DNA of 64,000 nt, taken from positions 97,631,784 to 97,695,783 of the forward strand of contig OZ035962.1 in assembly GCA_964034945.1 (NCBI GenBank). Reading direction: 5' to 3'. The DNA comes from Chrysopilus asiliformis. Taxonomy: Eukaryota; Arthropoda; Insecta; Diptera; Rhagionidae. The notes under the pieces were generated by a model. The model was not told the DNA's origin and searched no databases. It worked only from the letters and a program-made list of their open reading frames with translations. A program made the translations under genes and the position numbers. Positions 11,861 through 23,359 of this stretch are shown in pieces; position 1 is the first letter of the stretch; every line of letters begins with the position of its first letter.

Positions 11861-11868
11861 TTCTTTAA

Positions 11869-12071
11869 CACATTGACTGCCATGGCTATCATTTTTGATA
11901 GCCAGTGAAAATTGGCACTATGATTCATGAGCGGCCAAGGCTATCATTTTCGATAGCTGGGTCTACAACATGCATACATACATACATTCATACATACGTA
12001 CATTCTACATACGTCTACATGTGTTGGCATCTCCCTTACATTTCTGCAAAATTGGTCTGGCAGTCAACGTG
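11869..12071. mobile_element. 203-bp piggyBac-type MITE
   Basis: TTAA stands on both sides (11865-11868 and 12072-12075), the exact target duplication of piggyBac. The TIRs read CACATTGACTGCCA on the left and CACGTTGACTGCCA reversed on the right, one mismatch, in the style of piggyBac ends. The interior holds two small hairpins built on GGCTATCA...TGATAGCC (11884-11903 and 11939-11959) and a (CATA)n tract. There is no coding capacity. Confidence 0.8.
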
Positions 12072-12079
12072 TTAAGGGT

Positions 12080-13600
12080 TCTCAAGATATTTTTAAAAAA
12101 TTTATTTTTTAAATATTTTTTCCGAAACTCAATATTGCACAGGAAAGTATTGTGTTGATTACAACTGATATTTTTGTTGATTAGAGCACTTATATTAAGG
12201 GTTGCAAACTAATTACAATTTAGTATTTTTTTCAGAAGACAATATTTCTTCCCAAATTCGCTTATTGATTGTCAAAAATTCCGGTATAACGATGTTGTTT
12301 AACACAAGTTAGGTAAGGTAAAAGACATTATCGCTCGCTTTAAACTGCCTGCTTTAAAATGCAAGGGAAAATTTCCAAATAAGTTAACTTTAAAGGAGAC
12401 ACTAATTAAATACTTTAATTAAATAATCATTAAAACTTATCCGACAACACGCTCTCAAAAATATCTGACCCATTAAAATATAATTATTTGGAAATGAAAT
12501 CAATAACCTTGACTTGATTATTCTACATACAGTGTCTGAATAAAACCGACCCGTTGTCGATATTTTGGTGATTGAAGAATATTCGTGATGATGAAGATTT
12601 CCTTTACCTGCTCAACCGGCAGAATTTAAATTGCCGGCAAAATGTGGAAATTTGAAATTCAATGTGGATTTTATCACCATAAACTTTTCGATCTTTACAA
12701 CCGGCATAATCGTGGAGCCAAAAATAAAATTCTTGAGTTGTAAAATCCGTAATGGATTTGCATCGCAACAGTCCATTCACAATCATCGGAAATTTTCATA
12801 AAAGGTCGTCTTGACCGATCAATTTATCTATAATATAATCGGTCGAGTTGATCATTGGCGAAAATAAAGATATTACGGTGAATAATTTAACCTGTACAGG
12901 TGTACGATTTTTCCTTACAAGTTCACTATAACTAGTGGACAGAATATGTTAAGATCTGCTGAATAATATAAAGCATCGTCAAGATCGAGTTTCGAGTTGT
13001 TTTTTTTATTATTATTTTCATAAGAAAATCTTAAAAATAAAACAGTTGAAGACTTTTTAAAAAGAAACCAAAAAAAAAATCCCCCATCGAAGATGAAACG
13101 GGTATTTTAAAGTGCATAATTTAATCTTTACAATGTCAAGGTTGACTGGTAAACTGATTTCGGTTTTGTTAATAAGTAATAAATGTAAATTACAGTTTTT
13201 TTCATTGCTGTTCACATTATACATCAATAATTTCTTGCTGATCATAAATATTTACAGTGAGATTTTATGCCATTTTCTTAACGAGATCAAGAAAAACGTT
13301 CAATTTAAATTATGTCACAAATTTTTCCACTTTTCTAACTTTAGACTGCAAACAAATATGAAAATGTTTGCTTTGTAAAAGGCTTTTCTTATCTTTATAA
13401 CATTTCCATGAATTATTTTTCTTCGGAATTAGATTTAGCCTAATTTTATGCATAGTTTTGTATAATTTAGAATTAAATAAGATTTAATTTTACTTAATGT
13501 ATAAACGTTTTGTTATTAAATTGTCATTTATTTATGTTTCTAGGGGATTTAAAGGAGAAAAGTTCGTTGAACTGAAGGAAAATGAAAGCTTTGATCTCAT
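12080..13600. other. AT-rich DNA without recognised feature
   Basis: Only short open frames; none supported. Confidence 0.45.
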
Positions 13601-13611
13601 TGGTCGAGGAA

Positions 13612-13680
13612 GCTCAATCGTAATCACAATCGTAATCACAATTGCAATCGTAATCGCAATTGCAATCGTAATCGCAGTCG
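13612..13680 (+). repeat. short tandem array, 'caatcgtaat(c/a)' units
   Basis: Six to seven degenerate units of about 9-12 bp alternate 'aatcgtaatcac' and 'aattgcaatcgt'. Confidence 0.8.
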
Positions 13681-13812
13681 TTTGTCTGAATTGGGATTTA
13701 GGCTTCGCTATTAGGACAATTTGTTGTGCCATTTTCGATTAATTTCGAAGCAATAACAATTTTATCGTCCCCCGCCTTCCCGCGTAGATTTTTGTGCGTA
13801 AGAATCCCCCTA

Positions 13813-14084
13813 CACTCAGAAAAATGTCCAGGTCAACTTTTTGTCAGGTTAACTCTGACCTTACAGAGGTTTATGTAAGCCAGGTAGCGGTCAGAGTTAA
13901 CCTATCTAAGGTCAACTCGTACAGCTCCCAATGCCCTACTTCACCTGCTGGTGGCTTAATTTCAGAATTTCTCCGACCACAGGTCAACTCAGTTTTACTT
14001 GCCCATATGCAGGCGAACGTGCGCCTGCCCGAGGCCAATTACGCCGTATGTAGGTCGTCGAGTTAGCCTCCATTTTTCTGAGTG
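13813..14084 (+). mobile_element. family A hairpin MITE, copy 2 (272 bp)
   Basis: Same length, TIRs and inner hairpins as copy 1, flanked by TA on both sides (13811-13812, 14085-14086), with only a handful of substitutions against copy 1. A hAT-like element begins 5 bp after it. Confidence 0.85.
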
Positions 14085-14089
14085 TATAC

Positions 14090-14964
14090 CAGCGAATCTC
14101 AACCTGTGGGGCGCGCCCTATATTTAAGGGAGGGGGGCGCGAGCATATCCAAGACAAACTATTTAAAAAAGTTTATTAATTGACTGAAAGGAAAGTACAT
14201 ACCCACATACAAAACAAAATACATTTCGACATAATATTTAATAATTAACTTATTAACTTACGCTTGGAGCACAATGAAAGCGAAACCAGCGCGAAACCAA
14301 CGCAACTACAACGCTCTGAACTGTCACGCAGTGCAAAATTCTAGCGGCAGAGCACAATGGCAGCTCGTGAAGTAGTACAAGTGACATAATATAAAGTGGT
14401 ATATACTTGGAAAAATTACAAAAATGGATAATTTTGAAGCGATAATTTGCTTTGTTGGTCTTTATCTTTGTTATTTGCACTAAGGCTATCAATTTTTCCT
14501 CGAACAGCATTTTTCCAACCTCACTTTATGAACTGTCAACGCAGAATTCTGCGGCAAAGTTAGAAGTTTGCAAACTTTTGCGTTGCGGTTACGTTGTAGC
14601 TGCGTTCTATACGTTCAAACAATTTGTGGGAACCAAACAGTTTCTGCGCCAGTTTCGCGTCGGTTTCGCGTTCATTGTGATTTCAGGGTTAAAACAACTT
14701 CGCGCGAAACCGCAAAAATGACGCAAGAGCAATAAAAAGGCACCGGACTCTTGTTTTGTCAACGCTGAGGATCGGTGTTGCCAAATGTCAATGAATTACT
14801 GTTTTCTTGGTAATTTGTGTTTAAAATTAGGGTAGTAGTGTAGGTTTAGCGCCAAAATACTCAAATTACGTTATTATTGTATACATTTTATTGTATGCAG
14901 GGGGGCGCGATGTCAATTTTGATTGAAAATTGGGCCGCGAATACTGAAAGGTTGAGAAACGCTG
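14090..14964. mobile_element. hAT-like element of 875 bp with internal inverted repeat
   Basis: The left end CAGCGAATCTCAACCT and the reversed right end CAGCGTTTCTCAACCT match the CAG..TTCTCAACCT pattern of hAT termini, and both are followed by GC-rich 'ggggcgcg/cgcggccc' segments. Inside, a second inverted pair (about 14271-14315 and 14655-14685, 'cacaatgaa(a/c)gcgaaacc') suggests another element or long subterminal repeats. An 8-bp duplication is not intact (gtgtatac against ccttgtac). No transposase is recognised. Confidence 0.55.
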
Positions 14965-14969
14965 CCTTG

Positions 14970-17900
14970 TACCCATTTACAACAAAACACTACCGATGTC
15001 TTTTAAATCGTTTTGGTAATCGTAAATATATTGCAGACTATTTAAGAAAAGTTTTATTGGTTGGTAAAATAAAAATTTGAAATAAACATCCTGCCTAATT
15101 TTTCTGATTTTCATGGCCATACTATTGAAAATCCAATTTGGCAAAAACTTGTAATCTTTTCCTATCGAATAACTTCTGCGTAGATTTTTAGCAGTGTGAA
15201 TTAAGGATATGGACCTGATTGTAATTTGACAGATGATTATTTGAGACATTACCATTAAACGTAACTTGTAGATAAGACGTCATTTATGCGCAATTTCGTT
15301 GTACAAGTTGCTTGTCTCTAGCATCGAATTCAATAAATTTATTACATGAATGTAACGTAAGAAGGTCACAATGCGTACGGTTGATAAGAAAATGTCATAC
15401 TCTACATTTATTGCGTCACGATAAAATTACGACATGATGTACGATGTGCGAAGCTGGTTTCTCCCTTGTGGGTGCAAAAAGCTTTTACAAATCATTGATG
15501 AAAAAAAAATCTCTCTAATCTCCCTCTAAGCAATCACCCTTATTTGACGTCACTGACTCTAGAGAGGCCATCAAATAAAATTTTACGCATCTGCCCCACG
15601 CATTAATTCGAATTTCCACGATACACCGTCACCATCAAGCCGAAGGACCGGGAAATTCATTCAGAAACCGGCGTCAGTATTGTCGTTTGCATGCGATTCG
15701 ACAGTAAAAATAAAGCGTCGTGACGACTATCCACCAACCACCCACACGACGTTGTTCAACCACCACATGGAAGGATTTTGAATTGAACCTTATAGCCATT
15801 AGAACTTTCACCGCCCCGGGTTTCAGGCATTTAGACTATTTGTGTTAGAAAAGTGATTTTAGGGTGGCAGGCGTAGGACGTGTAGGTTTCCAACGGTTGG
15901 AGTTCCATGAATTTTCACTTGCGGTGAATCGATGTGACTGACTGCGGGTGATTCGAATTTATTTCAAACGTCGGTATGGGGGAGGGTCGTAATGTGTTTT
16001 TAGCGTAGTCAGTTCTGTTGGAATTTGAATCAACAGGTTGTTGTTGCGGGCGCCATTATTTGTTACGTTGTAAAAACGTGGTGGCGTCGATCATCTGGTC
16101 TGCGCACCCCAATCACCATCGTGTGATTTTATTCGTACGTAGAAAATACAAATTCATATAATATATTGAATGAATAAACAACCTGTAGAGTAAATGTTCC
16201 CGTATTTGTAAGAGATATGATACAACTTTGTTTGTGTCGAAGGAAGGTTTTTGGAAATTAGAAACATCATATGGTGGTGTTTTTTTGATATTTTCCAATA
16301 TTCAAACACACTTTTGTCCAATGACTGGTACATTTACCCTAAAATCGTACAACATATGTTTATGACGACATTTTTATATGTATGTATATTTTGTTGACGG
16401 CCGGTGGTTGGTTAGGTTCGCCGTAATTTTCATTTAACGGCAAATATTATGGTCGGTTCAGTGACTGTGAATGTCACAACCATCCCATTTTCAGTGCTGG
16501 CATGTGGCATATTGTTAGAATGTCAAGAATATAATACACCCTTGGATCATCAACCACCCACAAATGTGGCCTTCATTCCTTTATCGATGATGCTGTGCTG
16601 TGATTTTTCATTCTTCCAATTCGGCTCAATTATTTGATAAATTTTATAACCCGATTTCTTCCTGCAAAATGACCACTTTAAGGCAACAATTGGGATACCA
16701 TCCCACTCCACCTGCTTGCTGCTCTACCACGATTATTCACATTTTATGCTCTAGCGCCCACTAAATGTCGAAAGGGCTGTATGTCTTGGCAAAATCAACA
16801 AAGGGCGGTGGTTGTTTATCAAGTGTATATGGCCAAAGTGTGATAAAAGCTGAAACATATGTTTCAATATTTTGGGACGTATTCAAATAAATTTTTATGT
16901 TTATGGCGACTAAAATTCCAGAGGAATGTATTTTAGAAAGGTTAACAGCATTCCGTCTAATCATTTTCTGTTATTTAATTATAATTTCAATAAATTCTTC
17001 GTTCGCCATTCCCTTTGGCATTGGAGATTATGTCATCCGAATCTTTAGCTCCCATCACCAATCCCGTTCACATACGTTTCAAGTTCCGCTTTCGGAATGC
17101 ACAAAAATCACAAAATTTCAAACGAACTTGATTGGAATTTCTGTTACTTTTTGAATAGTTTTTTTTTTAAACAAATTAAATGAAGCGTTTTGAATGCATA
17201 AATTAGATACCTTTAAAGAGTCCACACATAAAAGAAGCATTTTGGACATAGAAAATAGACTTAAAGTGATTGCCTTCAACGTTTTTTTTTGGTAGTTTCG
17301 TACAAATGTTGACTAAAGAAATGCATCGTAAAATTAATTTACGTAAATACTTTTGGGGAAAAAAAGCCAAAGAAATTCAAAAAAGCGTCAATGATGAGAA
17401 ATAAACTGGTTTCAGGAAAGAAAGGCAAAGAAGCAATTCCATAAGATATTTTTTTTATTTCGTTGTTTTTTCCTTCTAGCTTGGATTTTGTTGGTTAAAC
17501 TTGACAGGTTGTTCGAATCCAAGCTCCACCGATTTGGAATTAATTTCTGTTGCTGACTAGTCTTGGATTTTTTTGGGGTTTATGACGCGGGCGCATAGTG
17601 ACAGGACAGTAAAATAATTTTGGGAAAGTAATTTGAATAAGTTTTCGTTTTTTTTTTCTCGCCAAAGATTTTTCAATAATTTCCATACGTTTAATTATGG
17701 AACAGAAAAAATACCCAAATACAGCAAACGTTTGTCCTTTTAGTGGGTAATTTTACGGTCGTATACTGTTCGTGAAAAAAATTGGTTCAGTTGATGAGGA
17801 AGAGATGTGACCAACACTGAACTAGAAAAAAAAACTTGTGCTGACCGAATCTAGATTTAATTAATTTCACGTCGATGTGCTGCGGAAAGAGCAACGAAAA

Positions 17901-18110
17901 ACCACTTTTGGGAAGTTAATTGCTTCAAACATAAAAAGAGTATATACTATACAATGACGGCAGTAGAAAATCTTTTACTTTTAATTGAATTTTTTTTGTC
18001 ATTTATAGAAAGAAGGGTAATATCTTTTGTTCTGCAAAATCGTAGAATCATTAAATTTTTACAGTTTATTTTTATTATCTGTGAGAAATTCCGAAGCTAA
18101 AAACATAGTA
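14970..18110. other. no gene recognised; mixed-composition stretch at about 15560-16110
   Basis: Positions 15560-16110 are less AT-rich than the surroundings, with 'ccaccaaccacccacacgac' and similar tracts. I found no exon structure in it. A regulatory or untranslated region is possible but not shown. The rest is AT-rich without structure. Confidence 0.35.
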
Positions 18111-18112
18111 AA

Positions 18113-18250
18113 GGGTTGTCCATAAAATATGTCACACTTTTGCGGATGGACGAGAAATCTGTATGGTGAAATAACAATACTAAACTCCATAAAAAAATTG
18201 AAAAACTGTGGTGAGGGAGAGGGGGGGGGGGGGGGGGGGGCGAAAGCCTA
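18113..18250 (+). repeat. end of a 'gg(g/t)tgtccataaaatatgtca' element with poly-G run
   Basis: The terminal text matches that at 31939 ('gctgtccataaaatatgtca'). It runs into a purine tract ending in 20 consecutive G (18221-18240). The matching far end is not clear. Confidence 0.45.
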
Positions 18251-18407
18251 AAATATCCCAACGGAAAAAATTATGAATTCTCGAATCGAAGAAGCTGAAA
18301 TTCTTTTTCTAAACCACCAGTTCCTAACCAAATTTTCCAAAAAAAAAAATAGGCAATTTCTAAAAAAAACCTTTAGAACAGAAAATCCTTGAAATCTTAA
18401 GGTAAGG

Positions 18408-18452
18408 TGTATTGTAAGTTGTATTGTAAGGTGTATTGTAAGGTGTATTGTA
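18408..18452 (+). repeat. 11-bp tandem repeat, 4 units
   Basis: The unit is 'gtgtattgtaa' with one variant in the second copy. Confidence 0.85.
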
Positions 18453-18735
18453 CTGCAGATACCTCCAAGTATATTTGGAGTCCTCTTTTCAGTTCTATTT
18501 TGAATTAATGAGTGCATATTTAACAAATTGTTAGAATTGAATAGGAAATTCTTCAAGCATTCATTAGCTTGTTTAAATCAATCCCCCCGCCACCCCTTTT
18601 TAGATCCCCTCACCTGCTATTTTCTAAACCACTGTACATATTTTCATAAACTTTCTACCATTTGAAAAAGAATTCATCAACTAAATGTTAAGCATTTAAA
18701 AAAAATCCGGTCCCTTCTTCTCTTACTGTGCCTTG

Positions 18736-19007
18736 CACTCAGAAAAATGGAGGCTAACTCGACGACCTACATACGGCGTAATTGGCCTCGGGCAGGCGCG
18801 CGTTCGGCTGCATGTGGGCAAGTAAAACTGAGTTGACCTGTGGTCGGAGAAATTCTGAAATTAAGCCACCAGCAGGTGAAGTAGGGCATTGGGAGCTGCA
18901 CGAGTTGACCTTAGATAGGTTAACTCTGATCGCTAGCTGGCTTACAGACACCTCTGTAAGGTCAGAGTTAACCTGACAAAAAGTTGACCTGGACATTTTT
19001 CTGAGTG
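18736..19007 (-). mobile_element. family A hairpin MITE, copy 3 (272 bp, inverted)
   Basis: Same family in opposite orientation with intact 14-bp TIRs. The flanks are TG on both sides rather than TA, so the two-base flank is not strictly TA in every copy. Confidence 0.85.
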
Positions 19008-19009
19008 TG

Positions 19010-21805
19010 CTCTTTTACGATAACTCAGTTAGTAATTTCTTAAAGCTGAAAATCCTATGGTATTTAACTCTTCCTGTTGCTATTCTTAAAAACGCTTTCA
19101 AAATTTTAACTTCACCATCTCGCTATCTGCTTATTATGGTATTAATAACTTTATATTTATTTAAAAAATATTTTGCTAAATTTAAATTTCTTATTCACAG
19201 ACTGATAAAATTGTTTTTCTTATCATTTTTAATTTTTAAGAGGGATGTTCAACGGGTTTTTCTGCTCAACAACTAATTAATCAGGCGGAAATGAATCGAT
19301 TAGTCATTGAATTTATAGATTTAAAATAAATTTTTATATCTTATCAAATTGTCATCATAAGTTATCTAAGTTAAGGCAGCAGTAGTTTCGTTATTAAAAA
19401 TTGATTTCCCCATTTAAAAATTACAAACTATTGGCGCCATATGATCAGTTTTTCTCTGCGTAAGCGTTGCTTACCTTCGTGAAAACTTTCATTCGCGATT
19501 ATAGATTTTATGCAATTTCCTATATGGAAAATAAACCACACCCAATCTATATATGATTCAATTCAATCTCTTCTCAATTCTTCATAATGGCTTTTGCCAT
19601 TGTCGATCGTCAATGGCGACAAATATTTTTCTCAAATTACAAGAACCTAAATATAATCCCGCATTAAAAACAATTAATCTGCTTAGCTATAAAATTACAA
19701 AGCACTTAGTGTTCAGCTATGGACAAGTAGGTAACTCGTAAGTAAGGGGTTAATTCCATCATTACACATAAACGTAAATTAGTTCAATTATAACGTCGTA
19801 AGAAGTCGTTCATTTTACACAATGTGCAGACTCGCACTTTCTTATAGCACAAAAAGCATAAAATGAAAAAAATGCCCATTGAAAGAAAAGAAAAACCACT
19901 TGAAAAAAGAAGAAAAAAAAAATTCAGAAACAGCAAAAAAGTGCAATAAAAATCTTAAAACTTTTATTTTGTGAAAGTTGTTTTACATCTGATGTGAGAT
20001 TTTGCGTCTATCTGGGAGTTTTTTTTCCCAACAAAAACACCCAAAATGAGAAAAAAATGAACGAAAGAAATTAAAAGAGACAACATTCACCGAAATTTTC
20101 CAAGAAATTGTTCAGATTGCAAATTATTGATGCAACAGCAGTAAAGAAATATGCACATAGTCAGTTTTATTTGTATGTGTATGAAAAATCTAGGGCCCAT
20201 ATATTTTTCTGGATAGCCGCAATGGTCGGCCGCTACAGGTTGGCATCGTTTGGACCCACACGGTGTGCATTTTAAAATGAGAAAACCTATAGGTAATATA
20301 TGTAAATGTTATGAGAAAATACACCACGATTGTGAGTGTAAAAAAAGGAGAAAAATTAACACAAACGACTAAAATTTACTATTCGCGAATAATGTCATGA
20401 ATTCGTAATTGATTGGAATTACGAGCAAACGCAACCAAACGCAATAGACGATTTTTTTTTAAATTTTTTAGGTTAGGCTGGGCTAGGTTAAAGCGTTTGG
20501 TAAAGGGTTAGGTAACATATATAACGATAATATACCTTGCAGTCGTGGCCAGGTTAATTCATAATCCATGGGCCTATCATACTTTGGAATGCGTTTCTCG
20601 ATTGCAATCTATCAAATGCGCAAAATTGCGTCAAAGGCGAGCAGAGTGGTTTTGCTGCAAACCGCTGTTGACCCAAAATCGCTGGTATTTTCCTTTGGGA
20701 GTGGACATTACTTCTTAATGTCATCACCATGGGTCTTAGTGACAGCCACGTTGTTTGAACACGCCTGATCGCCATCAAGAGTTAGAGGTAAGGCATTCTA
20801 AAAAGTCGGTTCAAATGTGCCAAACTGTGACGGTACGGGGGGTGCTAAGAACCGTATTCGTGCCTCTCTAATTGATTTTTAATTTCTTCGTAAAGCAATA
20901 CAGTCTTTGTAAATTGCTTCTCGGAAATTTTGTTTCTTCCTTATTAAAAGAGCTATCAAGAATATAGAAAACAATATTTTCATTAGGTAGATAAACACGA
21001 AATTATTATACTGTTATCGCATTATGTGTCTTAACAGACATGTCACACTGAGATTAAACTTATCAAAGTCGAAAGATGAATTAAGCTTTTAAAATTTTAA
21101 CTACCACTGATTAGATTAATAAAAACGACAAGAAGGGGAAAATATCCAAAAGAAATAAAAATTAATGGAAAAGAAAAGAATTGCTTTTTATCAAAGCGCC
21201 GTTGAATTAAATCGCGTCTTGAGTGCGATAATACATTGCGCAATTACTTTGCAAGATAAAAAAATGGAAATAGAAAAACAAAACGCCATATCAAGGTTAT
21301 TAGGCAAGGCGGTCAAAAAAAATTGTTTTAATATCTTTTTTCTGATTTGTGAATGTTTGTGAACACCTTTAATCTGTTTTAAAAGATTTCTATGCCTATT
21401 TGTGTTTAAGATAATGAAAAGGTTTTACTTGTTGAATTTTATTACCCGCAAAGGAATTAAAATCTTTTACTAAGAAATTTTTAGCGCATTCGTTTCTAAA
21501 CCTATCCTAACATATTTGGGGTTGTTCACTCCGCACTTCCCCCGACTAATTTAATTAAGTATTTTTGAGATAGATTATAATGGGATTATGTGATTTTTGA
21601 AATGCGGATGTTTGTTTGGTTGTTTACAACATTTTGGGTAACTTTTAATTCGGCACTTTTTTTTGACAACTTGTATATAACAATAATAATAATGGGCCCT
21701 ATTCTGTCTGATTTTTTTTATTATTTTATGTGTTAAAATATACAAATTTTCTAAAATCCTATTTTGCATGAGATATTTTATGTTATTATAAAAAATTTGC
21801 TAAGG
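19010..21805. other. no gene recognised
   Basis: A less AT-rich patch at about 20530-20790 has overlapping open frames on both strands (66 and 74 codons) but no domain I recognise. The remainder is AT-rich. Confidence 0.35.
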
Positions 21806-22025
21806 GCTAAAGGTATAAATACACGACGAGAGACTTTGGTCTCTCAGACCAAAAATTTCGCCTCTGCATACAAAGAGACCTGTGTATACACTTCGGAGAC
21901 CGGAGATTTGTCTCCAAGTATCAAGTCTCTAGGGTCTCTGGGAGACTTAAGTTTCTTGCCGTGTAGCTACTAATGAGAGAGTCTCTTTAATGCGTCTCCG
22001 GTCTTCAAAACGTTTTGATATCTAT

Positions 22026-22265
22026 GGGGCCTATTGCGGTTATCGATCGATCATCGTTGACCGGAACGATCGAAAAACAATTTGGTATTGCGTAAGGTTC
22101 ATCGTGATTTTTTTAGTGTTTGACGTCTTCACCGGACGATCCAACAAAGATCATCGTTCCCAACTGAACGATTTTATCGTTCGCGAACGATAAAATCGAT
22201 ATCGCAATACTGATTTTTCGATCGTTCCGGTCAACGATCGATTGACGAAGCTCACAATAGGGGCC
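22026..22265. mobile_element. nested 240-bp inverted-repeat element
   Basis: The left end GGGGCCTATTG pairs imperfectly with the right end, reversed GGCCCCTATTG. A longer inner pair ('cgttgaccggaacgatcgaaaaa') is nearly perfect. TAT flanks both sides (22023-22025, 22266-22268), a possible 3-bp duplication. A perfect 30-bp palindrome (22169-22198) lies inside. Confidence 0.6.
22169..22198. repeat. perfect 30-bp palindrome
   Basis: CGATTTTATCGTTCG is followed directly by its reverse complement, with no loop. Confidence 0.95.
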
Positions 22266-23103
22266 TATCTCTTGGTCTCCGGAGACGAATTTTGACATTT
22301 CAGGAAATTGTTTTGTGGGAACGAGAATTTGTTTCGTTGTTTTGAGATTAAAGGTCAGTTTTTATAAAGAAAAAAAGTGTTTTAACTTATTTTATATTTT
22401 AGATTAGGGATATTGTTGTTATGCTTGGAGACGAGATATCTGCGTCGTGTATGGACTCCAGAGACTTTGCTTTTAGAGACTTTTTAGTAAACGTCTCCGG
22501 AGATCTATTTTTTGATCTCCAGACTTAAATGTCTGTGATCGTGTATACACTTTGGAGATTTTTGCCTTTTGTACCCTGGAGACCAGAGACCAAAGTCTCT
22601 CGTCGTGTATTTCTACCTTAAGACACAATCATGATTTAAGTCACAGATTTAATATTTTAGTGAAATATCGAAATAATAAACCAATACCCATTGTAATGTG
22701 CACAGGGTCTGAAAGGGCTAAATTAAATGTCCATTGCACGTACTATATCAAATGGTCGCCACGACGTCAAATGGTCGCCACGACCACAAAGTCAAGGAAA
22801 TGGTCCGAACTTAAAACGCGACATTACCTTTGAGACCTCTTGTGTGATTTAGTAGTATCATCACAGAAAATCATTGAGATTGTTTTTCGTATATATAAGA
22901 TTGTTTAAGATAAGATTGTTTTTCGTATATAATTCGCATGTACGGAAATCCATAAAAATAAAACTTTTTTCGTTTTTTTTTTATTTTATATGACAGTTAA
23001 TACCACCGTAGAAAACTAGTTTGCAAATTTTCCGTACAGGTAAAACCGCCACCGTAGTTTTTGTCATTATTTATTTTAAAATATGCACGAAATTAAATAA
23101 GTA

Positions 23104-23350
23104 CAGTAATCCCTCCAACTGCGCGGTTTTTAACTGCGCGGTTTCGCAACTGCGCGGTTAAGTTTTTAACACCAAAATTTCGAACTGGGCAGTAAAAATT
23201 TGGCAGCTGCGCGGGTTTTTTATAATTTTCGTTTAAAAAACATGTTCCTAACCCCAAAAATTTAATACAAAGTAGGGTTCACAGTGCGCGGTTTCGCTGT
23301 GCGCGCTCTTTTTGTGGAACGTATCTACCGCGCAGTTGGAGGTATTACCG
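23104..23350. mobile_element. pogo/Tigger-like MITE, copy 1 (247 bp)
   Basis: TA duplications (23102-23103, 23351-23352) flank TIRs starting CAGTAATCCCTCCAACTGCG. A second copy with the same interior lies at 58032. The TA target and CAGTA start are typical of pogo-group ends. The interior repeats 'aactgcgcggtt' three times. Confidence 0.75.
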
Positions 23351-23359
23351 TATCTATAA

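Larger units (their letters stand above)
21811..22618. mobile_element. PIF/Harbinger-type non-autonomous element (808 bp) with nested insert
   Basis: The TIRs begin AGGTATAAATACACGACGAG on the left and AGGTAGAAATACACGACGAG on the right and remain similar through 'agactttggtctct'. TAA flanks both sides (21808-21810, 22619-22621), which fits the TWA target rule of PIF/Harbinger. The interior is rich in repeated 'gtctcc(g)gagac' palindromes. There is no transposase. A second inverted-repeat element sits at 22026-22265. Confidence 0.7.

Noticed and set aside
20554..20778. Overlapping frames of 66 and 74 codons in a less AT-rich patch
   Set aside because: No domain recognised and both strands equally open; kept only as a note on composition.
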